From Micromonospora sp. 15K316 (GTDB taxonomy: Bacteria; Actinomycetota; Actinomycetes; Mycobacteriales; Micromonosporaceae), in assembly GCF_004348525.1 (NCBI RefSeq), contig NZ_SMKG01000021.1, positions 1-52,917 on the forward strand: DNA of 52,917 nt, in the 5' to 3' direction. Position numbers and translations under genes: made by a program. The notes beneath the pieces are model-generated. The model worked only from the letters and a program-made list of their open reading frames with translations. It ran no database searches and was not told where the DNA came from. Positions within the stretch are counted from its first letter, which is position 1, and every line of letters begins with the position of its first letter. Shown in pieces: positions 51,768 to 52,917 of this stretch.

Positions 51768-52559
51768 ATGTCTTCGATCGCGGACCAGACGATATCGGCC
51801 CTGCGCGGCGGGCACGACGCGCTCGTCGCGTTCGTCGGAAAGCTCAGCCAGGAGGACCTGCTTCGGCCCTCCGGCGCCAGCGACTGGCAGGTGTCCCAGG
51901 TGCTCAGCCACCTCGGCAGCGGCGCGGAGATCAACCTGGCGGCGCTGCGCGCCGCCACGTCGGGCGGTGCGACGCCGGACGGTGACTTCAACAGGTCGGT
52001 GTGGGCCCGGTGGGACGCGATGTCCCCGGCCGAGCAGGCGGCCGGGTTCGTCGAGTCCAACGCACGGCTCGTCGAGGCGTACGAGGCGCTGGACCCGACC
52101 GCTCGGGCGCAGCTCCGGATCGACCTGGGTTTCCTTCCCGAGCCGGTGGACGTCGCCACCTCGGCCCGGATGCGGCTCAGTGAGTTCGCCCTGCACCGGT
52201 GGGACGTCGAGGTCGGGTTCGACCCGGCGGCGTCGGTGTCGGCGGAGGCGGTGCCGCTCCTGCTCGACAACGTGGCAGGGATGCTCGCCTGGACGAGCCG
52301 GACGGACGTCCTCGCCGGACGGCAGGTGGTCCTCACGGTGCGGCTGGACGACCCGTCCCGGGTTTTCGGGCTGCGGCTGGGCGAGCGCGTCGAGCTGGTC
52401 GAGGCCCCGGAGCAGTCCGACGGTGAGCTGGTGGCGCCGGCCGAGGCGTGGCTGCGACTCACGGTGGGCCGGCTCGGCCCGCAGCACACGCCGGAGGGCG
52501 TACGGCTGACCGGGCCGCTGAGCCTGGACGAGCTGCGTTCCGTCTTCCCCGGCTTCTGA
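51768..52559 (+). CDS. DinB/maleylpyruvate-isomerase-type (TIGR03083-like) protein
   Basis: 263-aa protein with an N-terminal four-helix DinB-like domain: LRPSGASDWQVSQVLSHLGSGAEINL (around 40-65) and LSEFALHRWDVEVGFD (around 137-152) hold the metal-type H residues. A C-terminal SCP2-like/MDMPI domain follows. Related proteins are mycothiol-dependent enzymes such as maleylpyruvate isomerase, which fits an actinomycete. The exact reaction is unknown. ATG 51768 is chosen because CAGGAGAG precedes it; a longer frame upstream lacks such a site. Confidence 0.82.
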   Translation: MSSIADQTISALRGGHDALVAFVGKLSQEDLLRPSGASDWQVSQVLSHLGSGAEINLAALRAATSGGATPDGDFNRSVWARWDAMSPAEQAAGFVESNARLVEAYEALDPTARAQLRIDLGFLPEPVDVATSARMRLSEFALHRWDVEVGFDPAASVSAEAVPLLLDNVAGMLAWTSRTDVLAGRQVVLTVRLDDPSRVFGLRLGERVELVEAPEQSDGELVAPAEAWLRLTVGRLGPQHTPEGVRLTGPLSLDELRSVFPGF

Positions 52560-52577
52560 GGCCGCCGTCGCGCGGCT

Positions 52578-52606
52578 CCGGCGCCCGTCGTTCAGGCGGG
52601 CGCCGG
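52578..52606. terminator. Perfect hairpin between convergent genes
   Basis: CCGGCGCCCG (52578-52587) and CGGGCGCCGG (52597-52606) form a 10-bp stem whose loop holds the stop codon of the minus-strand LacI-type gene. It can act in both directions. Confidence 0.5.
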
Positions 52607-52917
52607 GCCGGTGGAGTCCCGGACCACGAGGGTGTGCCCGGTGGAGCGCCGACGCGGCCGGCTCGACCTGGGCTTCAGCGCGAGGGCGAGCGCCGTGCGG
52701 CCCATGTCGGTCATGGGCAGCCGGACGGTGGTGAGGCTGGGCGCCAGGTCGGCGGCGACCGAGACGTCGTCGAAGCCGACCACCGACACCCGCTCCGGCA
52801 CGCTGATGCGGCGGGCGCGTAGCACCGCGAGCACACCCATCGCCATCGCGTCGTTGAGCGCGATGACGGCGGTCGTCTCCGGATGCTCACCGAGGATCCG
52901 CTCGGCCGCCACCCGCC
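52592..52917 (-). CDS. LacI-family transcriptional regulator, C-terminal part (5' end outside window)
   Basis: About 107 C-terminal residues of a LacI/GalR regulator; the frame runs off the window. Visible are AVIALNDAMAMGVLAVLRARRISVPERVSVVGFDD-type core (ALNDAMAMG, VSVVGFDD), SLTTVRLPM and the TDMGRTALALAL helix of the ligand-binding domain. The DNA-binding part is missing, so the target cannot be judged. It probably controls a sugar gene cluster beyond the right edge. Confidence 0.9.
   Translation of the reverse strand, partial: RVAAERILGEHPETTAVIALNDAMAMGVLAVLRARRISVPERVSVVGFDDVSVAADLAPSLTTVRLPMTDMGRTALALALKPRSSRPRRRSTGHTLVVRDSTGPAPA

Noticed and set aside
1..52917. CRISPR arrays, tRNA/rRNA genes, insertion sequences, prophage
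   Set aside because: No regularly spaced repeats, no cloverleaf-like sequences, no transposase or phage motifs were found in reading both strands.

Overview
The window is 52.9 kb of very GC-rich DNA with actinobacterial codon usage, many GTG starts and 4-nt stop/start overlaps. Together with the gene set (CUT2 and CUT1 sugar transporters, a GH95 fucosidase, a DUF574-type methyltransferase, a DivIVA-like coiled coil) this points to a filamentous actinomycete, most likely Micromonosporaceae. It is a chromosomal sugar-catabolism region. I see no rRNA, tRNA, insertion sequence, phage gene or CRISPR array.

Layout. (1) 1-9624, plus strand: L-rhamnose operon, cut by the window edge at its first gene: CUT2 transporter (ATPase, two permeases, binding protein), mutarotase, isomerase, bifunctional rhamnulose-1-P aldolase/dehydrogenase, a tiny stand-alone HTH protein and rhamnulokinase. 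(2) 19363-9743, minus strand: a ten-gene non-phosphorylative L-fucose operon encoding hydrolase, fuconate dehydratase, SDR, binding protein, ATPase, permease, mutarotase, aldose dehydrogenase, lactonase and a FadR-type regulator. It diverges from a secreted GH95 alpha-L-fucosidase (19666-23061) across a 302-bp region with two good promoters and a perfect 15-bp palindrome. (3) 23194-25993: lutABC L-lactate oxidation. Rhamnose and fucose breakdown can both end in L-lactate, so this operon is a logical shared sink. (4) 26021-30599: SnoaL-tailed ECF sigma factor, divergent AhpD-like protein, a GT87-type membrane protein and a CapA-like lipoprotein. (5) 30653-39213: FCD regulator divergent from a CUT1 transporter, galactonate dehydratase, KDPG/KDPGal aldolase, KDG-type kinase, ManD dehydratase and gluconokinase (sugar-acid catabolism). 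(6) 39269-41550: YjbR/MmcQ protein, S1-domain protein with a structured leader, Bcr/CflA efflux pump. (7) 41917-46974: DeoR regulator, CUT1 polyol-type transporter and zinc dehydrogenase. (8) 47128-52917: methyltransferase, VOC protein, PAP2 phosphatase, DUF2267 protein, coiled-coil protein, DinB/maleylpyruvate-isomerase-like protein and the end of a LacI-type regulator.

The genes work together as a plant- or glycan-sugar scavenging locus: a secreted fucosidase, four sugar importers, three enolase-superfamily acid-sugar dehydratases, two RhaM-type mutarotases, and local regulators of the FadR, FCD, DeoR and LacI types. Neither CUT1 transporter has its own ATPase here, which suggests a shared ATPase encoded elsewhere. 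All functions are inferred by reading motifs and remembered family features; no database search was run.
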